A DNA stretch of 64,000 bases from Microbulbifer hainanensis (GTDB lineage Bacteria > Pseudomonadota > Gammaproteobacteria > Pseudomonadales > Cellvibrionaceae), in the NCBI RefSeq assembly GCF_014904735.1, contig NZ_JACZCR010000044.1:1-64000 (forward strand). Reading direction: 5' to 3'. Under the pieces are notes generated by a model, which worked only from the letters and a program-made list of their open reading frames with translations, was not told the origin of the DNA and searched no databases. The position numbers were made by a program, and so were the translations under genes. Shown here piece by piece: positions 28,523 to 37,592 of this stretch; position 1 is the first letter of the stretch; every line of letters starts with the position of its first letter.

Positions 28523-29701
28523 ATGCTTACTCCGGAATATAGCGCTAGGCTAGCAGATGATATCTACCTGATAAAAAATCCAGGAACACGCGAACTATTC
28601 CTTGAAACATATCAGAATGATTTCCTCGTAAATGAAGTCAAGGAAATCAACAATGATAAAAGATCTGCCAAAATAGTTGGAAAAACTGGAGCTCTTGTTT
28701 TTCTAAAGTCCGAGCACACAATGGGTGTTGCAGCCTATGGGATCAACAACTTCAAAGGCCATGCGATTGTAGTTCTTAAAGGCACCGCAAGTGGCTACGA
28801 TGCACTTACGGACTTGAATGCGGGCTTGAAAAGCTTCTATACAGGTGGCGCCGTTCATCAGGGATTCTATTATACGTTTTCCTCTTTTCTCCCTCAGCTA
28901 ACTAAATTTGCAGACAACCTTCCAACAGAAGTACACAGTATTCACTGTATAGGACATAGCCTGGGCGGCGCGCTCGCCACCCTTGCCGCAGACTGGCTTG
29001 CCTCCAGAACTGGTAAAACAGCAAAACTGTATACATTCGGCAGTCCGAGGGTAGGACTCGACTTCTTCGCTACCGCATGCAGGAAAAGACTAAGAGAAGA
29101 AAATATTTTTCGTACTTACCACCAGCACGATCCGGTGCCCATGGTCCCAACGTGGCCTTTTATTCACGTTCCTGATGGCGGAATCGGAGACTTCCAAATC
29201 CCTTCACCTAATTCTATGAATCCGATTCAGCATCACAAGATGGGCAATTATGTGTCATCAGTTGCTCCAAATGGTACTAGCTTGGACTGGGATACGATAC
29301 GCAAATACCGGCCCAAAAGTGAAATGCGAAAAAGCATTGAAGCATGGCTAAAGTCCGACTCCATCTTATCTCTGTCTCTCAATACTGCCCGGATGGCAAG
29401 TGAGGCTTTAGTTTGGGTACTGAAAAAAGTGGGTCAGCTTTCAGGAATAGCGCTTGTTATTACCGGAGGTACTGCATTTACGCTCCTGGATCGACTTGCA
29501 ATATTTATGCACGAGGCTTATCAATTCAGCAAGGAGGTTTCATTCTGGATATTGCGGCTAATTAAACGCTTAGCCCAATTAATCGGCATAAAAATCAAAA
29601 ATGACTTCAATATGACGGTCGCTTTTATCCGTGCAATTTTTCTACGGGTACACCGTGCAGTTTCAGACTTGGTAATGCGAGCAGGCAGATTAATTGACTA
29701 A
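28523..29701 (+). CDS. Class 3 lipase, putative T6SS phospholipase effector
   Basis: A 392-residue alpha/beta hydrolase of the lipase class 3 family. The nucleophile elbow is GHSLGG (Ser146), the acid is likely Asp203 (HDPVPMVPTWP) and the base His238 (HHKMGNY); the oxyanion strand is VVLKGTASG. It has no signal peptide, as expected for cytoplasmic loading. The last 110 residues hold two or three hydrophobic or amphipathic helices (ALVITGGTAFTLLDRLAIF, SFWILRLIKRLAQLIGI) that could insert in membranes. I chose ATG 28523, 2 bases after the small protein; a TTG at 28505 is less likely. Location downstream of vgrG-PAAR and beside exported small proteins supports an antibacterial lipid-degrading effector; the substrate is unknown. 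It does not obviously match the classical Tle1-5 groups by motif. AT-rich codon use differs from the T6SS core genes. Confidence 0.85.
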   Translation: MLTPEYSARLADDIYLIKNPGTRELFLETYQNDFLVNEVKEINNDKRSAKIVGKTGALVFLKSEHTMGVAAYGINNFKGHAIVVLKGTASGYDALTDLNAGLKSFYTGGAVHQGFYYTFSSFLPQLTKFADNLPTEVHSIHCIGHSLGGALATLAADWLASRTGKTAKLYTFGSPRVGLDFFATACRKRLREENIFRTYHQHDPVPMVPTWPFIHVPDGGIGDFQIPSPNSMNPIQHHKMGNYVSSVAPNGTSLDWDTIRKYRPKSEMRKSIEAWLKSDSILSLSLNTARMASEALVWVLKKVGQLSGIALVITGGTAFTLLDRLAIFMHEAYQFSKEVSFWILRLIKRLAQLIGIKIKNDFNMTVAFIRAIFLRVHRAVSDLVMRAGRLID

Positions 29702-29814
29702 CTGATATCCGCCGATCCTCCATCACTTGCAATTGCTGTTACTAAAGGATTATTGAAAGGCCGTTATCTCTTCAGCAATTTCCATACGGTTTAGGCGCTC
29801 ACTAGCAAGGACAT

Positions 29815-30173
29815 GCAAGGCATTTGTTCGCTACCTGGGCCTGGATCTGACCCGTGGTGGCAACGCCCGTATAGAGGATTAACGCATGGGAAAGCCCGCA
29901 GCTCACATTACCGATATGCATGTCTGCCCTATGGTTACTGGCACGGTGCCTCACGTGGGCGGACTTATCGTCAGCCCCCGTGGACCCACAGTAATAATTG
30001 GCGGATTGACATCTCCCACGGCAACCAGCACATGAACCGTGTCGGGCCACCCAACACCATCCTTATCGGCAGCGCCACTGTTCCCATCCAAAAGACCTGC
30101 GGCACGCATGGGCGATTCAACCACTCACGGTAGAGTAATTTTTGGCGGATTCCCCACTGTACTGACAGGAGGA
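29815..30173 (+). repeat. Duplicated block, copy 2 (decayed)
   Basis: Second copy of 26899-27266: the tail of the vgrG-linked small gene (about 66 bases), the same spacer, and a PAAR copy carrying substitutions and small deletions. It marks the left border of the second effector cassette. Confidence 0.85.
29886..30173 (+). pseudogene. Decayed PAAR copy
   Basis: Reads in PAAR frame from ATG (MGKPAAHITDMHVCPM) for about 47 codons to a TGA where the intact gene has TGT of its CTC motif. One base is lost there and two more in the AAGAAGCCT region, so the end (RPAARMGDSTTHGRVIFGGFPTVLTGG) is back in the same frame. The intact stop is gone, and the frame now runs into the next gene at 30180. It is not expected to make a working spike tip unless the stop is bypassed. 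Confidence 0.85.
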
Positions 30174-30179
30174 CAAAAT

Positions 30180-30641
30180 GTGCGGAAAGTAATCTTTTTA
30201 ACCTTATTTCTAATAACTAATACTGGAGTAGCCATGTCTATAATCGGCGGTAAAGAGGTCTTTCTTTTCTCTAAAGTTAGCGCCCACCTAACCTATGAAG
30301 GTAAGACCGCTTCAAATATCCCTGTACACCGCATAGTCCAATACGAAGGAGAAAAATTTGAAGATACGATCAAGACAAATGAAAACGGTTTTTTTTCTTT
30401 CCCGCCACTATCCAAAAAAGAGTTCTCAATCTTACCGAAAGAATTTGTATCCCATCAAAAGCTGGTAGCTGAATACAAAGGAAAACTGTATTTGGTATGG
30501 GAAACTGTAAAACGTAGCGAAGAAGAAAACTCAGAGCTTGAAGGAAGGAAGCTTGATTTGAAATGTGAAATTACTGGAGAAACTAAATTTTTCCATTTGA
30601 TGCTTCACTCTATCGGAACAAACTGCACCTGGAGCAACTAA
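30180..30641 (+). CDS. DUF6795-like secreted small protein C
   Basis: The third paralogue of the small cassette proteins, 153 residues. A GTG start with AGGAGG 7 bases upstream (30167-30172) gives a clean signal peptide VRKVIFLTLFLITNTGVA before MSIIGG. The mature part keeps the family pattern: VHRIVQYEGE, TNENGFF, ILPKEFVSHQ, EENSELEGRK, LKCEI and TNCTW, again with two Cys. A longer open frame reaches back into the PAAR remnant, but that is read-through of a pseudogene. It is intact although the lipase that follows 12 bases later is broken. Keeping an immunity gene after losing its effector would be expected if siblings still fire the toxin; this is inference. Confidence 0.7.
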   Translation: MRKVIFLTLFLITNTGVAMSIIGGKEVFLFSKVSAHLTYEGKTASNIPVHRIVQYEGEKFEDTIKTNENGFFSFPPLSKKEFSILPKEFVSHQKLVAEYKGKLYLVWETVKRSEEENSELEGRKLDLKCEITGETKFFHLMLHSIGTNCTWSN

Positions 30642-30653
30642 GAGGTTGCCGGA

Positions 30654-31819
30654 ATGGCCAGCGTTATAAGCAACAAGGATTCAGCGAATCTAGCTAGCGC
30701 CGTATATGAAATACAATGTGACTCTTTTACACCAGCTAAGATTGATCGGTTTAAGAACACCTGGGATCTATCAGATAAAAATGATGTCGTAAATGGCTAT
30801 TCAGGCACGCTCTGGATCATAAAAAACAAACTGGATTTGGCGTCGTGGCCGAAGGGAAAGGAAACTTCAGTGGTGATATACTCATTCTATTGTGGGGAAC
30901 AGACAATAAGTTCGACTTGGCTACCGACGCGACTATTGGGTTTTCGCCCTCAGAAAATGGAAGCTTTGTTCACACAGGGTTTAACAAATGCTTTCAGTCA
31001 ATTTTACCAGAAATTAAAAAATGTTTATCTGAGCACAAGCAACCAATAGATACAGTTCACTGTATAGGTCACAGCCTTGGCGGGGCACTGGCGACCTTAA
31101 CTGCTGAGTGGTTAAAGAATTCAAAGTATGCAAAGACATCAGACATAAAGCTATATACGTTTGGAAGCCCTAGAGTTGGCGCATCTAGTTTCGTGAAGTC
31201 ACTCACACGAGAGATGTTGAAAGGTACAGATATATGCCGTGTTTACCACAAAACTGACGTCGTACCCATGGTGCCGATATGGCCTTTTTTCACGTGCCAG
31301 GAAAAAGTGATGCTTACTGTTTAAACAGTCCAGGAAGCATGCCATCTGGAGAATATCACAAGATGAAAAATTACATCGCCACTATTAGTAAGTCATCGCC
31401 TTGGGAAACAATGTATATTTTAGAGCCTGAGATATCAACAACCGCCATTGAACAATGGCTGTCATCCAGTGGTCCGCTCAGCCTTTGCATGAATACAATG
31501 AACATGATTAACGAGGCGATTGGGTATGTCATTACTAATGATATTAAAAATTGCCGGAGTTAGCTTACAGTTTGGCTTAGCTTCTGGAGTAACGCTTCTT
31601 GATATGCTCGCGTATGTACTGAAAAAAGGGATAGATTTTTCAACCAAGCTATCCATATGGGTTTACAGGCTGATTTCGAGAATAATGTCTGCTTTAGGGC
31701 TTAAGGTAGCAAAAGATATAAACATAAGCGTTATTTTTATCCGGCATATATTTCGCATACTAAAGGAAAGAGTTGACAGCCTGGTGCAATTTGCCACTCG
31801 ATCAATATTTAATGGATAG
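30654..31819 (+). pseudogene. Second class 3 lipase, split by three frameshifts
   Basis: A paralogue of the lipase at 28523 in three reading frames. Segment 1 begins MASVISNKDSANLASAVYEI and runs to about 30826. Segment 2 (to about 31290) carries CIGHSLGGALATLTAEWL and DVVPMVPIWP. Segment 3 (to about 31550) carries FFHVPGK and YHKMKNY. The last segment, back in another frame, holds the hydrophobic tail (FGLASGVTLLDMLAYVL) and ends at 31819. Each break sits on a homopolymer: A6 at 30821-30826 (one A short), T6 at 31285-31290 (one T short) and A5 at 31546-31550 (one A extra). If restored, the protein would be about 388 residues with an intact catalytic triad. Either a recent pseudogene, a slippage-controlled gene, or base-calling errors. 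Confidence 0.85.
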
Positions 31820-31926
31820 AAACTTAACCCAACGGGATCATATGAATCCGTAACAGCAAGATAAACCAGATTTTTGTCGTGAAGATATCAACTCACCGAA
31901 GTTAAAATTACTATCCCAATGCCTAA

Positions 31927-31948
31927 AGGCCCTCATCATTGAGGGCCT
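31927..31948. terminator. Hairpin between convergent lipase remnant and clpV
   Basis: A perfect 9-base stem AGGCCCTCA/TGAGGGCCT with loop TCAT, in the 148-base gap between convergent genes. No strong T-run follows on either side, so it is a weak terminator candidate. Confidence 0.4.
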
Positions 31949-31967
31949 CAAATATAGATACTTGTAT

Positions 31968-34631
31968 CTATTCAACTTTGTAACCGAACTCTCCAGTCTC
32001 TGTCGCCTTCACACGGATCGCCTTTATTTCTTCAGAATTTGCCATGCGATTTAAACATTCACCAGCCAGGGCCGGCAGTAACGTCCTGTTTAATATCACT
32101 TCTATGTTTCGCGCGCCGGTATCCGATTCCTGACAGCGTGCAACAATATTGATCAACACATCATCATCGTAGGTAAACTCAGCGCCGTAATGCTCCCTGA
32201 TCCGCTTCTCGATTCGGCGCATATTGATTTTGCAGATCTCCACCAGGTTTTCGTCATCCAGCGGATAGTAGGCGATGACATTCGCCCGCCCCAGAAATGC
32301 CGGTTTGAATTTCTTCAGCAGTTCCGGGCGAATATTGTCCAGCAGCACATCTGGCTCCGGCTTCTGTTCAACTTGCTCGAAAATCGCACGGATCGCATCT
32401 TCACCGGCGTTTGAGGTCATGATAATCACGGTATTTTTGAAATCAATGTCGCGGCCCTCACCATCCTTAATCGAACCTTTATCAAAGAGATTGTAGAAAA
32501 TATCCTGGACGCCCGGATGCGCTTTTTCCATTTCATCGAGGAGAATGACCGAATAGGGCTTGCGACGCGCTGCCTCAGTCAAGACACCACCCTCTCCATA
32601 GCCAACGTATCCCGGGGGTGAGCCCAAGAGCATGGATACCTTGTGCTCTTCCTTGAACTCCGACATATTGATGGTCGTTATATTCTGCTCGCCGCCAAAT
32701 AGTTCGTCGGCCAGAGCGAGTGCTGTTTCGGTCTTGCCGACACCACTGGTGCCGCAGAACATAAACACGCCCACCGGCTTACGAGGATCAGTAAGTCCGG
32801 CACGGGAGGTGCGGATTGCCTGCGCGACCGCTTCGGTCGCGTGAGGCTGGCCTATGACGCGAGCATTGAGGCGCTCGGCTAGCGTCTGCACGGCGACGAT
32901 TTCATCCGAGACCATCTTGCCCACCGGGATACCCGTCCAATTGGCGATAACCTCGGCGATGGCCTGCTCATCGACCGCGGGCTGCATCAGTGGTGTATCA
33001 CCCTGAACTTCCTGCAGCTGGCTGTGCAGTGCCGCCAGCTGCTGTTTGAGGTCGGCCATAGCAGCCCCATCCTGAAACTCTTCACCGGAGAGTTTGCTCT
33101 GGAATTGCTCGTCTATCTGGTCCCTGAGCAGATGAATCTGCTCAACCAGCTCCACTTCCTGCCGCCGCTGACCTTCCAGTCGCTCCAGGCGCAATTCAGC
33201 TTCCGCTTTTTGTGCGGCCAATAACGCCAACTGCTCTTCGTGGACACCAGTTGCAGCGTTTTCCCGCTGTAATTTTTCTATTGTTGTGGTGGTACGGGCA
33301 ATGATGCGTTGGGCATCCTCTATCGGGCCGGGCGTGGCAGATTGAGCCAAAGCCACACGGGCGCAGGCGGTGTCCAGCAGGCTGACGGATTTGTCTGGAA
33401 GCTGGCGTCCGGGGATATAACGGTGCGACAGCGTTACTGATGCAATGATAGCCTCATCGAGGATCCGCACCCGATGGTGCTCTTCCAGCGAGGTTGCGAT
33501 GCCGCGCATCATATCGATAGCTTTCTCTTCGCCGGGCTCTTCGACCTTGACCACCTGAAAACGTCGCGTGAGTGCCGGATCCCGCTCGAAATATTTCTTG
33601 TACTCCGCCCAGGTGGTTGCAGCAATAGTACGCAATTCACCGCGGGCCAATGCCGGCTTCAGCAGATTGGCCGCATCTCCCTGGCCCTCCTTGCCACCTG
33701 CGCCGATCATTGTATGAGCTTCATCGATAAACAGGATGATTGGGGTGGCCGAGGCACGGACTTCCTCAATGACGGACTTCAGTCGGCTTTCGAACTCGCC
33801 TTTAACGCTGGCGCCCGCCTGTAGCAGACCGAGATCCAATGTCCGCAAGGCCACATTACGCAATGGTTCTGGCACGTCCCCACTGGCGATACGCAGTGCG
33901 AAACCCTCGACCACAGCGGTCTTACCCACGCCGGCTTCACCGGTCAGAATCGGATTGTTCTGTCTGCGGCGGGTGAGTATATCGATGCACTGGCGGATTT
34001 CTTCATCGCGCCCCAGTACCGGGTCAATCTCGCCTTTTGCCGCCCGCTCGGTCAGGTTTACGGTGTATTTGTCCAGCGCCGGTGCCTTGCTGGCTGCCGC
34101 CGCCACAGCCGCCGTCCCTTCATCGCCCGCGGCAGCGCTGCTGATGTGGCTAGATTCACCACTGTGGCCAAACATGGCACGGGCAGTTTCGCGAATGGAT
34201 TCCGGCGCAATGGCTTTCAATTCAGGACAACTTTCCAGCAACTGGCGGCGAGAGGTCTCTTCCAGCAGGAGGGCTGCCAACAGATGGCCCGAACTGATCG
34301 CTCGATGTCCGTAATCGATAGAGGCGAGCATCCAGGCATTCTTTGCACCCTCGACGATACTGGGTGCCAATGCGGCCGGGCGACTGCTACCGGACTTAAA
34401 GGCGGCGATAGTACCGGCCAACTGCTTTGCAAGGCTGGATGGATTGACGTCGTGTTTCTCCAGCAAGTGGTAGAAGTCCGTATCGGACTGGTCGAGCAGT
34501 TTCAGGAGCCAGTGCTCCAGTTCGACATTGTATTGACTCTGTGCCATGCAGAGTCCCGCCGCGCCCTCGAGAGAATCGCGCATATGGGGCGTCATGGTAT
34601 CCACGAGTCGTTTGAGGTCGATATTGATCAT
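31968..34631 (-). CDS. clpV: T6SS sheath-recycling ATPase ClpV
   Basis: TssH/ClpV, the AAA+ ATPase that disassembles the contracted TssB-TssC sheath. The 887 residues show an N-terminal helical domain (about 1-160) that binds the TssC N-terminal helix. The first ATPase domain has Walker A GEAGVGKT (231-238) and Walker B ILFIDEAHT. A coiled-coil middle domain follows, then the second ATPase domain with Walker A GTSGVGKT and the ClpB-like SPPGYVGYGEGG. It ends the minus-strand tssABC-EFG-H run, 37 bases after tssG. ClpV is distinguished from ClpB by its T6SS context and by the N-domain sequence. No missing motif. Strong call. Confidence 0.97.
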   Translation of the reverse strand: MINIDLKRLVDTMTPHMRDSLEGAAGLCMAQSQYNVELEHWLLKLLDQSDTDFYHLLEKHDVNPSSLAKQLAGTIAAFKSGSSRPAALAPSIVEGAKNAWMLASIDYGHRAISSGHLLAALLLEETSRRQLLESCPELKAIAPESIRETARAMFGHSGESSHISSAAAGDEGTAAVAAAASKAPALDKYTVNLTERAAKGEIDPVLGRDEEIRQCIDILTRRRQNNPILTGEAGVGKTAVVEGFALRIASGDVPEPLRNVALRTLDLGLLQAGASVKGEFESRLKSVIEEVRASATPIILFIDEAHTMIGAGGKEGQGDAANLLKPALARGELRTIAATTWAEYKKYFERDPALTRRFQVVKVEEPGEEKAIDMMRGIATSLEEHHRVRILDEAIIASVTLSHRYIPGRQLPDKSVSLLDTACARVALAQSATPGPIEDAQRIIARTTTTIEKLQRENAATGVHEEQLALLAAQKAEAELRLERLEGQRRQEVELVEQIHLLRDQIDEQFQSKLSGEEFQDGAAMADLKQQLAALHSQLQEVQGDTPLMQPAVDEQAIAEVIANWTGIPVGKMVSDEIVAVQTLAERLNARVIGQPHATEAVAQAIRTSRAGLTDPRKPVGVFMFCGTSGVGKTETALALADELFGGEQNITTINMSEFKEEHKVSMLLGSPPGYVGYGEGGVLTEAARRKPYSVILLDEMEKAHPGVQDIFYNLFDKGSIKDGEGRDIDFKNTVIIMTSNAGEDAIRAIFEQVEQKPEPDVLLDNIRPELLKKFKPAFLGRANVIAYYPLDDENLVEICKINMRRIEKRIREHYGAEFTYDDDVLINIVARCQESDTGARNIEVILNRTLLPALAGECLNRMANSEEIKAIRVKATETGEFGYKVE

Positions 34632-34668
34632 GGTGCAAATTTCCTTTTGTCTTTCGATCTATCTTGAT

Positions 34669-35799
34669 TCAGGCCGCCGGCAACGCTTCGTCAGGAGAAA
34701 CCTGATCGGCGCTCAGGGTAATCTCCACGCACTGGTCCATCTGCTGTTCGCCAACCATGTGTGTATTCCACCCGAGTAACGGTTCGCATTCAGGCTTTTC
34801 CGTTAACTGCACCGGCATAACCTGCGCGGTGTTCAAGGTCACGGATATCTCAAAGTCCATTTCAATGCCGGCACTAAACTGGATAAATGATTTAAGCGCT
34901 TCCAGTTTCTGGCTGCCGGGGGCAATCGTCATGAATTGCTCGTACGCCAACGGCTCTACCACAACACGGAATTTGTTCTGTGCCTGGAAGCAGTGGGTGC
35001 CAAGTATGGTATTGATTCCAAGGCAGTTATTGATGCCCTGAGGATAACCCGGACCGGGCAGGCGGCAGAGGACGTCTTCGGGCAACTCATCCCATTGCCC
35101 GCGGAATTGTTCAACTTTCACATCCAGGTCAAAGTGATGGCGGATCATACTGGTCAGTGCTGCGGCGGAGCATTGTTGCCGGCCGAGATGTCCAGCCATC
35201 CCCAGTAATGCCTCATCAGGTACCGACATCCGGTAGCGCATTTCGGTGGTACCGAGACCAGCGATCGATGCCAGTGCATGGCTGAACAGATCCGGCTCCC
35301 TCTCTCGACGCAGGTGGTGACGTTCGTAATTGGCCGGCAGCTGGTACTTGTGCCATGCCCGGTAGAGCAAAGAAATATGGCGGTGGTTAAAGATATCCAG
35401 GAAATCACGCAGCGCTGTGCTCTTCTCGCGTAACTCCTGCTGTATCACCTCTGTCAGATAGTAAGGCATTACGCCCTGGCTACCCATTAGACCTGTAAAG
35501 CCCACTTCCATATGCCACTGGTTCAATCCCTTATCGGAATTCTCGGCATCCTTTTTGGTGCGCTGTTCAAGACGAAGAATATCTGAGCCAACGAATGACA
35601 GGCTGGATTGCGCACTGAACCTCACCATCTCACGCCACGGCGGTGCCGAACTCGCCACTGGCTCAAGCGCATTACCTTCGCCAGCGTAGTTCGCCGCACG
35701 CTCAAGTAGCCTGACCGCCTGAAAAAATTCAAAGCGGTAGGGCTCGCGACGCAGTCGCTCTATTACAGTAACGCTTTGTCGCCGGCGCGAGGTGGCCAT
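34669..35799 (-). CDS. tssG: T6SS baseplate protein TssG
   Basis: TssG (ImpH/VasB), part of the baseplate wedge with TssE, TssF and TssK. The N-terminal signature ERLRREPYRFEFFQAVRLLER and the middle segment GLMGSQGVMPYYLTEVIQQ are diagnostic, followed by HRHISLLYRAWHKYQ. I chose ATG 35799 because GGAGAG lies 8 bases upstream, giving 376 residues; a longer frame to 35865 adds residues foreign to the family. The gene start overlaps the tssF end by 37 bases, which argues for coupled translation. Normal length, no anomalies. Confidence 0.95.
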   Translation of the reverse strand: MATSRRRQSVTVIERLRREPYRFEFFQAVRLLERAANYAGEGNALEPVASSAPPWREMVRFSAQSSLSFVGSDILRLEQRTKKDAENSDKGLNQWHMEVGFTGLMGSQGVMPYYLTEVIQQELREKSTALRDFLDIFNHRHISLLYRAWHKYQLPANYERHHLRREREPDLFSHALASIAGLGTTEMRYRMSVPDEALLGMAGHLGRQQCSAAALTSMIRHHFDLDVKVEQFRGQWDELPEDVLCRLPGPGYPQGINNCLGINTILGTHCFQAQNKFRVVVEPLAYEQFMTIAPGSQKLEALKSFIQFSAGIEMDFEISVTLNTAQVMPVQLTEKPECEPLLGWNTHMVGEQQMDQCVEITLSADQVSPDEALPAA

Positions 35800-37592
35800 C
35801 TTTTCAGCTCTCCATCTCTGCCACTCAGCGTGGCAATCAGGCGGGTGAAGGAATTCAGAGAACAATAGAGCCCGAGAAAGCGCTCAAGAATGCTGGCAAA
35901 CAACAGTGGGCTGGCGCCCGCCAACATCATCGAGTCCAGCTCTATCTCTACCTCTGTACCGCGACACAGCACCACACTGTCATCGATCTGAATTGGCGCG
36001 GTGATCGGCCTGGTTTGAAGTTTCAACAGGGATTCGATCAGGTTTCTGGTACTGGCTGAATCGCGGAAATCGTACAGTCGCAGGATTTCTTTCAGCGCTT
36101 CGCAACCACCGGTGCCAGATAGTGACAGGTGATTGAGGTTCAGGTGGGATATCAGCCGCCAATAACCGCGTTCCCTGCGCGGCGGGCGCAACGTCCCCGT
36201 GGGCGCAACCACACAACCAATCCGGCTGGCCGGTGCATCCCCGTCTACCACCTCCAGATAGGGTTGAGCGTTTCCAGTTGGCAGTTTTTTGGGGAGATTG
36301 CGATTACAACAGGTGAGCTTGACCGAGAGCGTCTGGTCGCTGATACGGTGAGGAGTAAAATCCAGGTCGACAAGCGAAATATCGACTTCTGTAGCCTGCT
36401 CATTACGGTGTTCGCCTTCCACGATATCGCGACGACGGATAAACCAGAAAGCTGACTGAGAAGCGGCACTCTGGCTGTGGCCGATGCCATAAAACGGGCG
36501 GTAGGGCGTGGTCTGCCCACTGCCATCGGTGGCCCCGACGTGGTCAACAGAATAGACCTCCAAACCATCACTGCGCCGGGCATCCGGGACTACGTGATAG
36601 CTGTATTGAGTGTGGCTCAGCGGAATTGGGTCCGCAATTTGCGGAAATAGGTTGACCACCGGCGTACAGCCCAATGCGAACATACTCGCGGCAATCTGCT
36701 TTTCGAGTTCGTCGTTGGACTCCGACAGGTAGAAATACAGGTTCAGCGTATCGCCGTAGCTGTCATTCAAAGCGCGATCTAAATGGGAAATATCGATAAA
36801 GTGGAACTTCTCCGGAAAGGCGAAGTACTCTGTCAGTAGTCGATAGCCCAGAAATGCGGTATCCGGATATGGCAGCAGGCCCTGTTCGGGCTCCAGTCCG
36901 ACCTGCTGAATCGTATCAGGCTCCAGAATGCTCGGTCTCGGATCTGCTTCCCCACTGGCAACGACCAGCTTCACACATTTGCTGAGCAAAAGATCATAGA
37001 GAACATAGATATGACTTGGCTGGCCCCGCAGAAAAAACCGGAGCGCTTCCGGTTTCAGTTCGGCAAAGCTCAGATCCTGGCTGAGGGTTTTCAGTGACAG
37101 TTTCAGGACCGCATTAGCACCCTGAATTTCATTACAACCGGGCGCAATAAACGGACGCGGCATCAGGCTGGCACTTTCCACCTGAAAGGGGCAGACATCT
37201 ACCGGATAGCGGGTTGTAAAACGACAGGTCTGGCCCTGGAAACTGTCGCTTTCCAGAAGCGTGTCGACTTCAACCGGGGTAATGGCATCCAGGTCGGGCT
37301 CGGGTTCAAACTGTACAATTGCGCAGGATGGAATTGGCCGAAGATAGTGGGGATACAAGGTCTCCAGCATGGCATCGGTGAGCTCGGGGAAATCATCGCT
37401 CAGCTTCTGCTGAACTCTGGCATTCATATAGGCAAAGCCGGATAAAAGCCGTCCTACCAGTGGATCGTCGACAGTATCGGCATCCAGTTGCAGCCGGGAG
37501 GCTGCGGCCGGGTGCATACGTGCGAACTCGCCAGCGGTCTGCTGGACGAAGGCCATTTCCCGCTCGTAGAGATCGATCAGCTTTTCACTCAT
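35763..37592 (-). CDS. tssF: T6SS baseplate protein TssF
   Basis: TssF (ImpG/VasA), 609 residues, the largest wedge component of the T6SS baseplate. It starts with LIDLYEREMAFVQQTAGEFARMHP, followed by DPLVGRLLSGFAYMNARVQQKLSDDFPELTDAMLE and LYPHYLRPIPS, the signature run of this family. Its ATG overlaps the tssE stop by one base (TAATG), and its end overlaps tssG. Length is normal for the family. Acts in the cytoplasm, docked to the membrane complex through TssK. Confidence 0.97.
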   Translation of the reverse strand: MSEKLIDLYEREMAFVQQTAGEFARMHPAAASRLQLDADTVDDPLVGRLLSGFAYMNARVQQKLSDDFPELTDAMLETLYPHYLRPIPSCAIVQFEPEPDLDAITPVEVDTLLESDSFQGQTCRFTTRYPVDVCPFQVESASLMPRPFIAPGCNEIQGANAVLKLSLKTLSQDLSFAELKPEALRFFLRGQPSHIYVLYDLLLSKCVKLVVASGEADPRPSILEPDTIQQVGLEPEQGLLPYPDTAFLGYRLLTEYFAFPEKFHFIDISHLDRALNDSYGDTLNLYFYLSESNDELEKQIAASMFALGCTPVVNLFPQIADPIPLSHTQYSYHVVPDARRSDGLEVYSVDHVGATDGSGQTTPYRPFYGIGHSQSAASQSAFWFIRRRDIVEGEHRNEQATEVDISLVDLDFTPHRISDQTLSVKLTCCNRNLPKKLPTGNAQPYLEVVDGDAPASRIGCVVAPTGTLRPPRRERGYWRLISHLNLNHLSLSGTGGCEALKEILRLYDFRDSASTRNLIESLLKLQTRPITAPIQIDDSVVLCRGTEVEIELDSMMLAGASPLLFASILERFLGLYCSLNSFTRLIATLSGRDGELKRWPPRAGDKALL

